A program made the position numbers and the translations under genes. Positions 35,460-45,040 of a DNA stretch of 64,000 nt are shown piece by piece. The number at the start of each line of letters is the position of its first letter. Position 1 is the stretch's first letter. The stretch is taken from the NCBI GenBank assembly GCA_030706405.1, contig JAUZOO010000010.1:1-64000 (forward strand), given 5' to 3'. The stretch is from Bacteroidota bacterium. GTDB lineage: Bacteria > Bacteroidota > Bacteroidia > Bacteroidales > JAAUTT01. The notes beneath the pieces were generated by a model. That model was not told the DNA's origin. It saw only the letters and a list, made by a program, of their open reading frames with translations, and did no database searches.

Positions 35460-37415
35460 ATGGCTTATCTTAAATTCGATAGTTCTCAGCTGATAAATTT
35501 GGAATACTCTCTCAATAGGGAAATTCTTCGCTCAAATCGTGGAGGATCGTATTCAAGTACTACCATTATTGGATGTAATACCCGCAAGTATCACGGGGTC
35601 TTAGTTTGTCCGGTCGAAAAATTCGACGGAGAACGGTATGTATTTTTGTCCAATCTGGACGAAACAGTGATTCAGCATGATACTGAATTTAATCTGGGCA
35701 TTCATAAATTCTCGGGCGAAAAGTATTATCCTAAAGGGCATAAATACGTTCAGGATTTTGAAGCTGAGGTTGTTGCTGCTGTTACTTACCGCGTGGGTGG
35801 AGTGGTATTAAAAAAGGAGAGCCTTTTGGTTGACCAGGAAGAACAAATTTTGATAAAATATACCCTTGAAGAGGCTCATTCTCCTACCAAACTCAGGTTT
35901 CGTCCATTTTTGGCATTTCGTAATATCCATGAGCTTACTCATGCAAATATGGATGCTAATACCCGGATAACGAGAGTTGTTAATGGGATTAAATCAAAAT
36001 TGTACCCCGGATTTCCAAGTCTTTTTATGCAGTTTTCTAAGGAGCCCGAATTTGTTCAGGTGCCGGATTGGTATTATAATATTGAATATAGCAAGGAGCA
36101 GGAACGTGGTTACGATTTTAAAGAAGATCTCTTTGTACCAGGCTATTTTGAAATCGATATAAAAAAAGGCGAAAGCGTTGTATTCTCCGCTTCGTTAAAA
36201 GAAGACAATCCTGATTCGTTTAAACAAAAATTTATAGACGAGTTCTCTAAACGTACGCCTCGTAACAGCTATAAAAATTGTCTGATTACAGCTGCTGAAC
36301 AGTTTATTGTTCGTAACGGAAATAAAACGGAAATACTGGCAGGATATCATTGGTTTGGCTCTTGGGGGCGCGATACGTTTATAGCTTTACCTGGATTGAC
36401 CTTGGCTATTGGCGATGTGAAAACGTTTCTTGAGGTTGTAGACACAATGGTAGGTCGGTTAAAGGGAGGCCTTTTCCCTAACATGGGGAGTGAGAATAAT
36501 CCTGCTTTTAATTCGGTAGATGCTCCTTTATGGTTTTTCCACGCCATGCAGCAATATGCCCAATACACAGGTAAAGATGCTGAAATATGGGAGAAGTACG
36601 GTAAGCCGATGAAGGCTATTTTGAAAGGTTATGTGGATGGACAGGCATTTAATATCCAGATGCATGACAATGGGCTTATTTATGCCGGAGCTCCGGGAAA
36701 AGCTCTGACATGGATGGATGCAGTGGTTTACGGAGAACCCGTCACTCCTCGTACAGGTTATCAGGTAGAAATAAATGCTTTATGGTATAATGCTATTATG
36801 TTTTCGTTAGCACTTGCCGAAAATGCTGGAGATAAAAAATTTATCAAGGAATGGTCTTATCTCCCCGAAAAGGTTCATAGTTCATACATTGAGACATTCT
36901 GTAACTGTGAACGAGGCTATCTTGCCGATTATGTTAATGGAGATTTTAAGGATTGGTCGGTACGGCCTAACATGGTTATTGCTGCATCGCTCGATTACAG
37001 CCCGTTAACCAACGAAATGAAAAAGGCTGTTATTGATTTGGCAGAGAAGGAGTTGCTTACCCCGCGAGGTTTACGTACGCTTTCTCCTCAAAATCCTAAT
37101 TATAGAGGAATTTATGAAGGTTCTCAGGAAAATCGTGACAGGGCCTATCATCAGGGAACTGTATGGCCATGGTTACTTGAACCATATTGCAGAGCTTACC
37201 TTAAATTACATAAAAAGACAGGAGTTTCGCATGTGAAAAAATTATTGGATGGGTTTGAAGAAGATTTACACATCCATGGAATTGGAACTATTGCCGAGGT
37301 ATATAACGGCGACCCTCCTCATCTGGCTAAAGGTACCATCTCCCAAGCTTGGAGCGTAGCAGCTTTATTACAGATGTTTGCGATGTTAGACCAACTAAAC
37401 CCTATACAATCATGA
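35460..37415 (+). CDS. Glycogen debranching enzyme (amylo-alpha-1,6-glucosidase type)
   Basis: 651 residues. It removes alpha-1,6 branch points of glycogen. An N-terminal GDE_N beta domain (SNRGGSYSSTTIIGCNTRKYHG) is followed by the (alpha/alpha)6 glucosidase domain with HWFGSWGRDTFIALPGL and YHQGTVWPWLLEPY. First gene of a four-gene plus-strand glycogen operon; its TGA stop overlaps the ATG of the next gene (ATGA at 37412-37415), which indicates translational coupling. Confidence 0.93.
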   Translation: MAYLKFDSSQLINLEYSLNREILRSNRGGSYSSTTIIGCNTRKYHGVLVCPVEKFDGERYVFLSNLDETVIQHDTEFNLGIHKFSGEKYYPKGHKYVQDFEAEVVAAVTYRVGGVVLKKESLLVDQEEQILIKYTLEEAHSPTKLRFRPFLAFRNIHELTHANMDANTRITRVVNGIKSKLYPGFPSLFMQFSKEPEFVQVPDWYYNIEYSKEQERGYDFKEDLFVPGYFEIDIKKGESVVFSASLKEDNPDSFKQKFIDEFSKRTPRNSYKNCLITAAEQFIVRNGNKTEILAGYHWFGSWGRDTFIALPGLTLAIGDVKTFLEVVDTMVGRLKGGLFPNMGSENNPAFNSVDAPLWFFHAMQQYAQYTGKDAEIWEKYGKPMKAILKGYVDGQAFNIQMHDNGLIYAGAPGKALTWMDAVVYGEPVTPRTGYQVEINALWYNAIMFSLALAENAGDKKFIKEWSYLPEKVHSSYIETFCNCERGYLADYVNGDFKDWSVRPNMVIAASLDYSPLTNEMKKAVIDLAEKELLTPRGLRTLSPQNPNYRGIYEGSQENRDRAYHQGTVWPWLLEPYCRAYLKLHKKTGVSHVKKLLDGFEEDLHIHGIGTIAEVYNGDPPHLAKGTISQAWSVAALLQMFAMLDQLNPIQS

Positions 37416-38698
37416 AAGTTTTAATGTTCGGGTGGGAGTTCCCCCCCCATATTTCAGGAGGACTAGGAACCGCCTGTTATGGCCTTACAAAAGGATTATC
37501 CAAGATACCAGAACTTGATGTGCTTTTCGTTGTTCCAAAAGCTTTTGGCGATGAACCGGGGGAAGCTGTACGTCTCATAGGTGCTAATCAGGTTCCTGTA
37601 ATGCAGAAAAAAATAAAAGTTCAAGGCTTTGTGCATTCAATGAATGTAATGGAAGTTGGTGTAAACATCGTGCCATATCTCTCTCACGAAGAATATGAGA
37701 AATCATATGAAGTAAATGTCGGAGGTTCCAATCGTTATGTAACTACCGACGATAAAGGCTTATTGCCTTTCACTGGGACTTATGGTCCTAATCTTTATCA
37801 GGAAATAGCCAATTATTCAGTTGTTGCATCGGTTTTGGGGAGTGAACAAGAATTTGACCTTATTCATGCACATGACTGGCTTACTTATCCGGCGGGTATA
37901 GCTGCCAAGGAAGCATCAGGGAAACCTTTGGTCGTCCATGTTCATGCTACCGACTTCGACCGTAGTGGCGGAAATGTTAATCCCGCTGTTTATGAGATTG
38001 AAAAACAAGGAATGATGGCGGCCGATAGGGTTATTACAGTAAGTAACCTTACTCGTAATATTGTTATCGAAAAGTATGGCATTGATCCGTCTAAAGTTTT
38101 TACGGTTTACAATGCTGTCGAACCAATTGCGGTGAAAGAGCATCTGAAAATGGACAAAGGTTTTGACGAGAAAATTGTCACATTTCTTGGCCGCGTTACC
38201 ATGCAGAAGGGGCCCGAATATTTTATTGAAGTGGCCAATAAAGTGCTTAAACGGATGAAAAACGTCCGGTTTGTAATGGCAGGAAGTGGCGATATGCTTA
38301 ACAAGATGATAGCACGTGCGGCTAAACTCAAGATAATGGATAAGTTTCATTTTACAGGGTTTTTAACCGGCGACGATGTTTATCGTATGTATTATATGAG
38401 TGATGTTTATGTTATGCCTTCTGTATCAGAGCCCTTTGGTATATCACCGCTAGAGGCGATGCAATCTAATGTTCCGGTGATTATATCTAATCAGTCGGGA
38501 GTGGCCGAAGTGCTTAATCATGCCGTGAAGGTCGATTTCTGGGATGTTGATGCCATGGCCGATGCTATTTATGGAATATTAAACTACCCGGCATTATACC
38601 AGACTTTTTCAAATTTTGGGAAAAATGAAGTGGAAGGATTGAAATGGGAAAACTCTGCAATAAGGGTTAAGGAAGTGTACGATTCAATTTTCGCATAA
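37412..38698 (+). CDS. Glycosyltransferase family 4 (glycogen synthase-like)
   Basis: 428 residues from ATG 37412. GT-B fold: SGGLGTACYGLTKGL at the N-terminus, HAHDWLTYPAG, GRVTMQKGPEYFIE, and the donor-site EPFGISPLEAM. It resembles the glycogen/starch synthase-like GT4 proteins of Bacteroidetes glycogen operons and likely builds alpha-glucan from a nucleotide-glucose. The start shares 4 nt with the debranching gene stop; an upstream in-frame start inside that gene is not favoured. Confidence 0.88.
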   Translation: MKVLMFGWEFPPHISGGLGTACYGLTKGLSKIPELDVLFVVPKAFGDEPGEAVRLIGANQVPVMQKKIKVQGFVHSMNVMEVGVNIVPYLSHEEYEKSYEVNVGGSNRYVTTDDKGLLPFTGTYGPNLYQEIANYSVVASVLGSEQEFDLIHAHDWLTYPAGIAAKEASGKPLVVHVHATDFDRSGGNVNPAVYEIEKQGMMAADRVITVSNLTRNIVIEKYGIDPSKVFTVYNAVEPIAVKEHLKMDKGFDEKIVTFLGRVTMQKGPEYFIEVANKVLKRMKNVRFVMAGSGDMLNKMIARAAKLKIMDKFHFTGFLTGDDVYRMYYMSDVYVMPSVSEPFGISPLEAMQSNVPVIISNQSGVAEVLNHAVKVDFWDVDAMADAIYGILNYPALYQTFSNFGKNEVEGLKWENSAIRVKEVYDSIFA

Positions 38699-38722
38699 AA
38701 GGTAAATTAAAATTTGTTGATA

Positions 38723-40111
38723 ATGAGGACGATTTGTTTGTTTTTTCAGATTCACCAACCCTTTCGGTTGAGACGTTACCGTTTTTTCGATATAGGAACT
38801 GAACATTATTATTATGACGATTATTCCAATGAGTCTACGTTACATCGCGCAGCCGAAAAATCATATATCCATGCAAATAAAATTTTGCTTGAGACCATAA
38901 ATAAACACAAGGATAAGTTTAAAGTAGCATTTTCCATTTCCGGAACCGCCCTCGATCAATTTGAGCTATATGCACCTGAGGTTCTGGAGAGTTTTCAAAA
39001 ATTGGCAGCTACAGGTCAGGTGGAGTTTCTTTGCGAAACCGATTCCCACTCTCTGGTATCGTTGTCTAATCCAGAGGAGTTTGAAAAACAGGTAAATGCC
39101 CATCGATTCAAAATAAATAAGGTTTTTGGTCAGAATCCGGTTGTTTTTAGTAATACAGAACTTATCTATTCAGATCAGATAGGCGCTCAGATTGCCGATA
39201 TGGGTTTTGAAGGAATGGTAACCGAGGGTGCAAAGCAAATTTTAGGATGGAAAAGTCCTAATTATTTGTATTGTAGTGCAATAAATCCAAAATTGAAATT
39301 ACTGTTACGTAACTTTAAGCTTAGTGATGATATTTCATTTCGATTTTCGAATCAAAATTGGAGTGAATATCCTTTAACCACCGAGAAGTTTGCATCGTGG
39401 CTTAATACCATCGACAAAAAGGAAGAAACCATCAATATTTTTATTAATTACGAGTCGTTTGGAGGATACCAGACGCGACAATCAGGCATATTTGAATTTT
39501 TTAAATACCTTCCTGAAACAATTTTTAAACTTACGAATTACACCTTTAGTACACCCACCGAAATTATTCGTCAGCAACAACCCATTGCCGCTGTTAGTAT
39601 TCCTTCTCCTATCTCCTGGGTTGATGAGGAACGCGACATTACTGCGTGGTTGGGCAACGATCTGCAAAAGGAAGCTTTTACTAAATTGTATAGGCTTTTA
39701 GATTATATAAAAGAGTGTAACGATCCTAAATTGTTGGTTGATTGGAAGTATTTGCAGTCGTCAGATCATTTTTATTACATGAGTACTAAATTTTTCTCCG
39801 ACAGGCCGGCACATTCTTATGCAAATCCCTATGGGTCGCCATACGATGCTTTTATTAACTATATGAACGTGCTGAACGATTTTTCGATGCGGGTAAAAAA
39901 AGCTACGATTTCAAATGGAGAAGATAGTGTCCCAATCGTTGAAGATTTGTTGCGGCTATTAGATGAAAAGGATAGTCTTCTGGCTCAATATCAAACTCAG
40001 GTTTCAAAGGAATCTCTGAATGTAGAAAAGAAGCCTTCGGCTAAATCTAAAAAGGAAACCGACAAAAAACTTCAACCGGTTTTAGTTACTAAAAACAACA
40101 AGAAAAAATAG
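38723..40111 (+). CDS. Glycoside hydrolase family 57 alpha-amylase-like enzyme
   Basis: 462 residues from ATG 38723 (MRTICLFFQIHQPFRLRR matches the family start; the TTG at 38714 is rejected). GH57 signature FQIHQPFR, ETDSHSL, and the nucleophile Glu in SNTELIYSD are seen. No signal peptide, so it acts in the cytosol on stored glucan. The last 40 residues are a Lys-rich tail. It sits 24 nt after the GT4 gene in the glycogen operon. Confidence 0.9.
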   Translation: MRTICLFFQIHQPFRLRRYRFFDIGTEHYYYDDYSNESTLHRAAEKSYIHANKILLETINKHKDKFKVAFSISGTALDQFELYAPEVLESFQKLAATGQVEFLCETDSHSLVSLSNPEEFEKQVNAHRFKINKVFGQNPVVFSNTELIYSDQIGAQIADMGFEGMVTEGAKQILGWKSPNYLYCSAINPKLKLLLRNFKLSDDISFRFSNQNWSEYPLTTEKFASWLNTIDKKEETINIFINYESFGGYQTRQSGIFEFFKYLPETIFKLTNYTFSTPTEIIRQQQPIAAVSIPSPISWVDEERDITAWLGNDLQKEAFTKLYRLLDYIKECNDPKLLVDWKYLQSSDHFYYMSTKFFSDRPAHSYANPYGSPYDAFINYMNVLNDFSMRVKKATISNGEDSVPIVEDLLRLLDEKDSLLAQYQTQVSKESLNVEKKPSAKSKKETDKKLQPVLVTKNNKKK

Positions 40112-40171
40112 CGAATATTGTTTTTTGTTTAACTAAATAGTTGACGATTATAAACTAGAATATTAAGCATT

Positions 40172-43100
40172 ATGAACGGAGATATTGAAAGCCCTGATTA
40201 TGTATTTGAGACAAGCTGGGAAGTTTGTAATAAAGTAGGGGGTATACATACAGTAATATCTACTAAGGCTCTTACCTTGGTCGAAAAGTTAAAGAGTAAT
40301 TATATTTTGATAGGTCCTGATGTCTGGCGTGATACTTGCCAAAATCCCGAATTTCAGGAAGATAGTTTGTTGTTTAAATCTTGGAGGGCTCGGGCAGCTG
40401 AAGAAGGATTGGGCCTGAAAATTGGACGATGGAATATTGCCGGAAGTCCCATTGTGATCATTGTCGATTTCATGACGTTTGTTCCGCAAAAAGACAGCAT
40501 TTTTCAAAAGTTTTGGGAACTTTATAAACTCGATTCTATTTCCGGACAATGGGATTATATTGAACCCGCACTTTTTGGGTATGCAGCCGCAAAGGTAATC
40601 GAAAGCTTTACTCATTTTCATCTGAGTATTCGCGATAGAGTAGTGGCTCAGTTTCACGAATGGATGACCGGTATAGGTATCCTATATTTGAAAAATTATA
40701 TGCCACAGGTAGCAACTGTATTTACCACACACGCTACGGTAGTGGGGCGTTCAGTCGCTGGCAATCAATTGCCGTTATACAGTAAACTAGCTCAATATAA
40801 TGGAGATACTGTTGCTACAGAATTTAATGTGTTAGCCAAACAGTCCCTTGAAAAACTTTCGGCTCAATATGCAGACTGCTTTACGACGGTTAGCGACATT
40901 ACTGCTCGCGAATGTGCACAATTTCTCGAAAAAAAGGTCGATTTGGTAACTCCCAACGGATTTGAGGCATCCTTTGTTCCTGAAATGGAGGATTTTATTG
41001 ATTGGCGCAGTGAATCTCGGGAAAAATTGATTAATGTGGCAGGAAAACTAACCAATCAATCATATACTGATGATACTTTTATAATTGGTATTAGTGGACG
41101 TTATGAGTTTAAGAATAAAGGTCTTGATTTGTTTATTGAAGCTATGGGAATGCTCAATAAATCAGAATCACTCGATCGTCCTCTTCTTGCTTATATTTTT
41201 ATTCCGGCTAATCATTATGGACCACGTAAGGATCTGTTAAATATGCTTACCCAAACCGATTTGGTTAACCAGGATGGTAAGATATTAACGCACAATCTTC
41301 ATGATGTTGATTATGATCCTATTATAAAACGAATAACGGCAGTTGGACTGACAAATGAACCGGATCAGAAGGTAAAGATATTCTTTGTACCTTGTTATCT
41401 TAACGGAACGGATGGAATTTTTAATATTCCTTATTACCAAGTTCTTTCGGGACTCGATTTGGGAATATTTCCTTCATATTACGAGCCATGGGGGTATACC
41501 CCTCTTGAAAGCGTGGCATTTGGGGTACCAACAATAACAACTTCGCTGGCAGGATTTGGGCTATGGGTGCAAAATGAAAGCAAAGTATCAAAAGATGCGA
41601 TTACTGTCATTGATCGTAATGATGATAATGATACATACGTTGTTATACAGACAGTTGCACGAGTGCTGGAGTTGTCGAAGATGAGTTCTGAACATGCATT
41701 ATATCTGAAAAACAAGGCTTCGGAACTTTCTCATATTGCATTATGGAAAAATTTCATTTCGTTTTACCTGAAAGCTTATCGTATTGCCACAGATAAGGCT
41801 AAACTGAGGGCAGGCAAGATGGTAGAGAAGGAGGTTGCTGAACAAATTCCTCATGTAGAGAAATACCAATTAGTATCGCCTCCAAAATGGAAGCGGATGT
41901 TGGTTGAAAAAAATATTCCCGAACGATTAGCCGCACTTGAAGAATTGTCACAAAATCTTTGGTGGAGCTGGAACTATGAGGCTGAAGAACTTTTTGAATC
42001 AATAGATCCGGCATTATGGGCGGAGAGTGAGAAAAATCCCATAGTCTTTCTTGAGTTGATTGCTTATAATAAGCTATTAAAACTCGAATCGGACAAAACT
42101 TTTCTTGAGCAATTAAATATTGTACATCAGAAGTATAAATATTACATGTCCGAAAAGCAGAGCAGAAAAGCTCCTCAGATTGCTTATTTCAGCATGGAGT
42201 TTGGGTTACACACATCTCTGAAGATATATTCGGGAGGTTTAGGAATCCTGGCAGGAGACTATCTTAAAGAAGCGTCAGATTCTAACGCTAATATGGTGGG
42301 GATAGGCCTTCTTTACCGATACGGTTATTTCAAACAGGTAATCTCGGTTAATGGCGACCAGATGGCACTTTCAGAACCCCAACATTTTTCGAAGACCCCA
42401 ACAATCCCTTTGCGCGATGATGACGGAAACTGGAAAACTGTTTCAGTTGTTCTTCCTGGAAGAACATTGATGGCACGTATTTGGAAAGTTCAGGTTGGTC
42501 GTGTTGATTTATATTTGCTGGATACTGATTTTGAAGATAATACACCGCAAGATAGGAGCATCACCCACCATCTTTATGGAGGAGATTGGGAAAATAGATT
42601 TAAACAGGAATTATTACTCGGCATTGGAGGTATCCGTGCTCTGAGGGAATTAGGGATAGATGCCGATTTGTTTCATTGTAACGAAGGGCATGCCGCATTT
42701 ATCGGGTTGGAAAGATTACATTATTATATTAATGAAAAAAACCTAACTTTTTCTGAAGCTCTTGAAATAGTGCGTTCGTCCACTCTTTTTACGACACATA
42801 CGCCTGTTCCTGCCGGTCACGATTCCTTTGAAGAAAACCTGCTTCGTATGTACATGGCACATTATCCCTCGCGGTTAAATATTACCTGGGAGCAGTTTAT
42901 GGGACTTGGCAAAATTAATGCCCACGACCCTAACGAACGATTCTCGATGAGTTACCTTGCCGCCAATCTTTCGCAGGAAGTTAACGGAGTTAGCCGTATC
43001 CATGGCAAGGTCAGCAAGGAGATCTTTAGTAAATTATGGCCGGGTTACATAACTGAAGAGCTATCCATTGGCTATGTTACTAACGGTGTCCATTATCCTA

Positions 43101-44422
43101 CGTGGACAGCTAAAGAGTGGAGGGAACTTTACGAGACAAAACTTGACAAAGATTTTCTGAATAAACAGTTAGATAAAAGTATCTGGAATAGAATTTATGA
43201 CGTTCCTGATAAAGAAATCTGGCGCATTCGCAATAACCAGCGCAGAAAATTGATAGATTATCTTAAAGACAGGATGAGGGAATCGTCTGACAAGCGTTAC
43301 GAAAATCCTAAAAACATTGTTGAGATTACTGAAAAAATTAACAAGTTTACACTTACCATAGGGTTTGCCCGCAGGTTTGCCACGTATAAAAGGGCTCATC
43401 TGTTATTTAAAGATTTAGAAAGGTTATCGCGTATTGTAAATAATCCGGGGATGCCCATACAGTTCCTTTTTGCAGGGAAAGCGCATCCAGCAGATAAAGC
43501 AGGACAGGACCTCATAAAGATGATTACCGAAGTTTCGCATCGTCCGGAGTTTATTGGGAAAATATTATTTATACAAAATTACGACATGGAGCTTGCACAT
43601 CATCTGGTGCAGGGGGTTGATGTTTGGTTAAATACACCTACCCGTCCATTGGAAGCTTCGGGAACCAGCGGCGAAAAGGCCGTGATGAACGGGGTACTGC
43701 ATTTTAGCGTACTCGATGGTTGGTGGGCTGAAGGTTACACAAAGGATGCAGGTTGGGCATTGCCAGAGGAGAGCACTTACGATAACAACGACTTTCAGGA
43801 CGAATTGGATGCTGAAATGATTTATAGTCTTATTGAGAATGAGTTAGCACCGCTGTTTTATTTCCGCGATGAGGACGATATTCCGGCGGGATGGGTGAGG
43901 TATATTAAAAATTCGATTGCTAAGGTGGCTTCAAATTTTACCACTACACGTATGCTCCGCGATTATCAGGTTCAGTTTTACGATAAACTTTATAAACGTT
44001 CGGTTCGTATGAAAGAAAACGAATTTGAACTTGCTAAAGAGCTTTCGTCGTGGAAAAAACGGGTATTTCGTGGATGGGAAAGCATTGAGGTTATATCAGT
44101 TAAACTGCCCGATATTTCTAAAGAACCTATTGTTATTGGAAAGAAATATCTTGGAGTCGTAATTTTGGATCTTAATGAGTTATCACCTGAAGATGTTGGA
44201 GTTGAATTTATTATTGCAGAAATGGTAACATCTTCCGAAGATCAGATTAAACTTGTACATCAACAGGATTTAAAATTGATAGATTTGAAAAGTAAACTGG
44301 CAACTTACACGGCCGATATTATTCCTTTTAAGACAGGGGCTTATGATATAGGAATCAGGATTTATCCTAAGAATGCAGAATTACCTCACAGGCAAGATTT
44401 TAATTTTATAAAGTGGATTTAG
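40172..44422 (+). CDS. Fused glycogen synthase (GT3) and alpha-glucan phosphorylase (GT35)
   Basis: 1416 residues. Residues 1 to about 555 are a GT3-type glycogen synthase, the eukaryote-like family, with SWEVCNKVGGIHTVISTKA, QFHEWMTG and SYYEPWGYTPLESVAFG. From about 580 it is an alpha-glucan phosphorylase: a DUF3417 start (ALEELSQNLWWSWN), AYFSMEFGLH, IYSGGLGILAGDYLK and the PLP lysine in SGTSGEKAVMNG at 1169. Both halves look complete and active, so one chain carries opposing synthetic and degradative activities. The fusion is known in Bacteroidetes. Last gene of the operon. Confidence 0.92.
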   Translation: MNGDIESPDYVFETSWEVCNKVGGIHTVISTKALTLVEKLKSNYILIGPDVWRDTCQNPEFQEDSLLFKSWRARAAEEGLGLKIGRWNIAGSPIVIIVDFMTFVPQKDSIFQKFWELYKLDSISGQWDYIEPALFGYAAAKVIESFTHFHLSIRDRVVAQFHEWMTGIGILYLKNYMPQVATVFTTHATVVGRSVAGNQLPLYSKLAQYNGDTVATEFNVLAKQSLEKLSAQYADCFTTVSDITARECAQFLEKKVDLVTPNGFEASFVPEMEDFIDWRSESREKLINVAGKLTNQSYTDDTFIIGISGRYEFKNKGLDLFIEAMGMLNKSESLDRPLLAYIFIPANHYGPRKDLLNMLTQTDLVNQDGKILTHNLHDVDYDPIIKRITAVGLTNEPDQKVKIFFVPCYLNGTDGIFNIPYYQVLSGLDLGIFPSYYEPWGYTPLESVAFGVPTITTSLAGFGLWVQNESKVSKDAITVIDRNDDNDTYVVIQTVARVLELSKMSSEHALYLKNKASELSHIALWKNFISFYLKAYRIATDKAKLRAGKMVEKEVAEQIPHVEKYQLVSPPKWKRMLVEKNIPERLAALEELSQNLWWSWNYEAEELFESIDPALWAESEKNPIVFLELIAYNKLLKLESDKTFLEQLNIVHQKYKYYMSEKQSRKAPQIAYFSMEFGLHTSLKIYSGGLGILAGDYLKEASDSNANMVGIGLLYRYGYFKQVISVNGDQMALSEPQHFSKTPTIPLRDDDGNWKTVSVVLPGRTLMARIWKVQVGRVDLYLLDTDFEDNTPQDRSITHHLYGGDWENRFKQELLLGIGGIRALRELGIDADLFHCNEGHAAFIGLERLHYYINEKNLTFSEALEIVRSSTLFTTHTPVPAGHDSFEENLLRMYMAHYPSRLNITWEQFMGLGKINAHDPNERFSMSYLAANLSQEVNGVSRIHGKVSKEIFSKLWPGYITEELSIGYVTNGVHYPTWTAKEWRELYETKLDKDFLNKQLDKSIWNRIYDVPDKEIWRIRNNQRRKLIDYLKDRMRESSDKRYENPKNIVEITEKINKFTLTIGFARRFATYKRAHLLFKDLERLSRIVNNPGMPIQFLFAGKAHPADKAGQDLIKMITEVSHRPEFIGKILFIQNYDMELAHHLVQGVDVWLNTPTRPLEASGTSGEKAVMNGVLHFSVLDGWWAEGYTKDAGWALPEESTYDNNDFQDELDAEMIYSLIENELAPLFYFRDEDDIPAGWVRYIKNSIAKVASNFTTTRMLRDYQVQFYDKLYKRSVRMKENEFELAKELSSWKKRVFRGWESIEVISVKLPDISKEPIVIGKKYLGVVILDLNELSPEDVGVEFIIAEMVTSSEDQIKLVHQQDLKLIDLKSKLATYTADIIPFKTGAYDIGIRIYPKNAELPHRQDFNFIKWI

Positions 44423-44444
44423 GGTTAATATAGGGATTCTAGAG

Positions 44445-44477
44445 ATGCCCATTCTTAGCAATAAGATGGGCATTTTT
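44445..44477 (+). terminator. Intrinsic terminator of the glycogen operon
   Basis: ATGCCCATTCTT (44445-44456) pairs with AAGATGGGCAT (44463-44473), followed by five T, 23 nt after the stop. Confidence 0.88.
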
Positions 44478-44520
44478 ACTGCTCCCCCGATTTATAATTA
44501 ATGTTTTATAACGAATAGTA

Positions 44521-44964
44521 ATGCAATTGTTTTCGAACGATTATTTTATGAATGAGGCGCTAAAAGAAGCGCAAAAGGCTTTTAATAAGGACGAGGTACC
44601 TATTGGTGCAGTTGTGGTCTGCCAAAACCAGATTATTGCAAGGGCGCACAACCTTACCGAAACGCTTAACGATGTAACTGCTCATGCCGAAATGCAGGCA
44701 ATTACGGCTGCAGCCTGGCATCTTGGCGGAAAGTATCTTGACCAGTGTAAGTTATTTGTCACCGTAGAGCCGTGTCCTATGTGCGCCGGAGCACTATATT
44801 GGGCCCAGCTAGGGGCGTTATATTATGGAGCTCCAGATGAAAAACGAGGCTATACTACTTTAGGGGTAAAAATGCTTCATCCTAAAACCAAAGTAGAGTC
44901 AGGAATTTTGCAAAATGAATCAGTTCAGCTGATTAAAGACTTTTTTGCACAAAAAAGAAAATAA
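44521..44964 (+). CDS. tadA: Nucleoside deaminase, tRNA adenosine(34) deaminase type
   Basis: 147 residues. The zinc deaminase motifs are intact: TAHAEMQAI (His ligand and catalytic Glu) and EPCPMCAGA (two Cys ligands). Length and the FMNEALKEAQKAF and EVPIGAVVV start match TadA, which turns A34 of tRNA-Arg into inosine. A guanine deaminase-like relative cannot be fully excluded. Independent unit after the glycogen terminator. Confidence 0.9.
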   Translation: MQLFSNDYFMNEALKEAQKAFNKDEVPIGAVVVCQNQIIARAHNLTETLNDVTAHAEMQAITAAAWHLGGKYLDQCKLFVTVEPCPMCAGALYWAQLGALYYGAPDEKRGYTTLGVKMLHPKTKVESGILQNESVQLIKDFFAQKRK

Positions 44965-45040
44965 ATAATGCAAGTAGCTATTTAACAATCAACGGAATAC
45001 TTAAATTTGAATTTTACACCCAATAATAAGAACCTCGTTT

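Noticed and set aside
37916-38350. 144-codon minus-strand frame inside the GT4 gene
   Set aside because: Shadow frame; the sense strand encodes well-conserved GT-B motifs.
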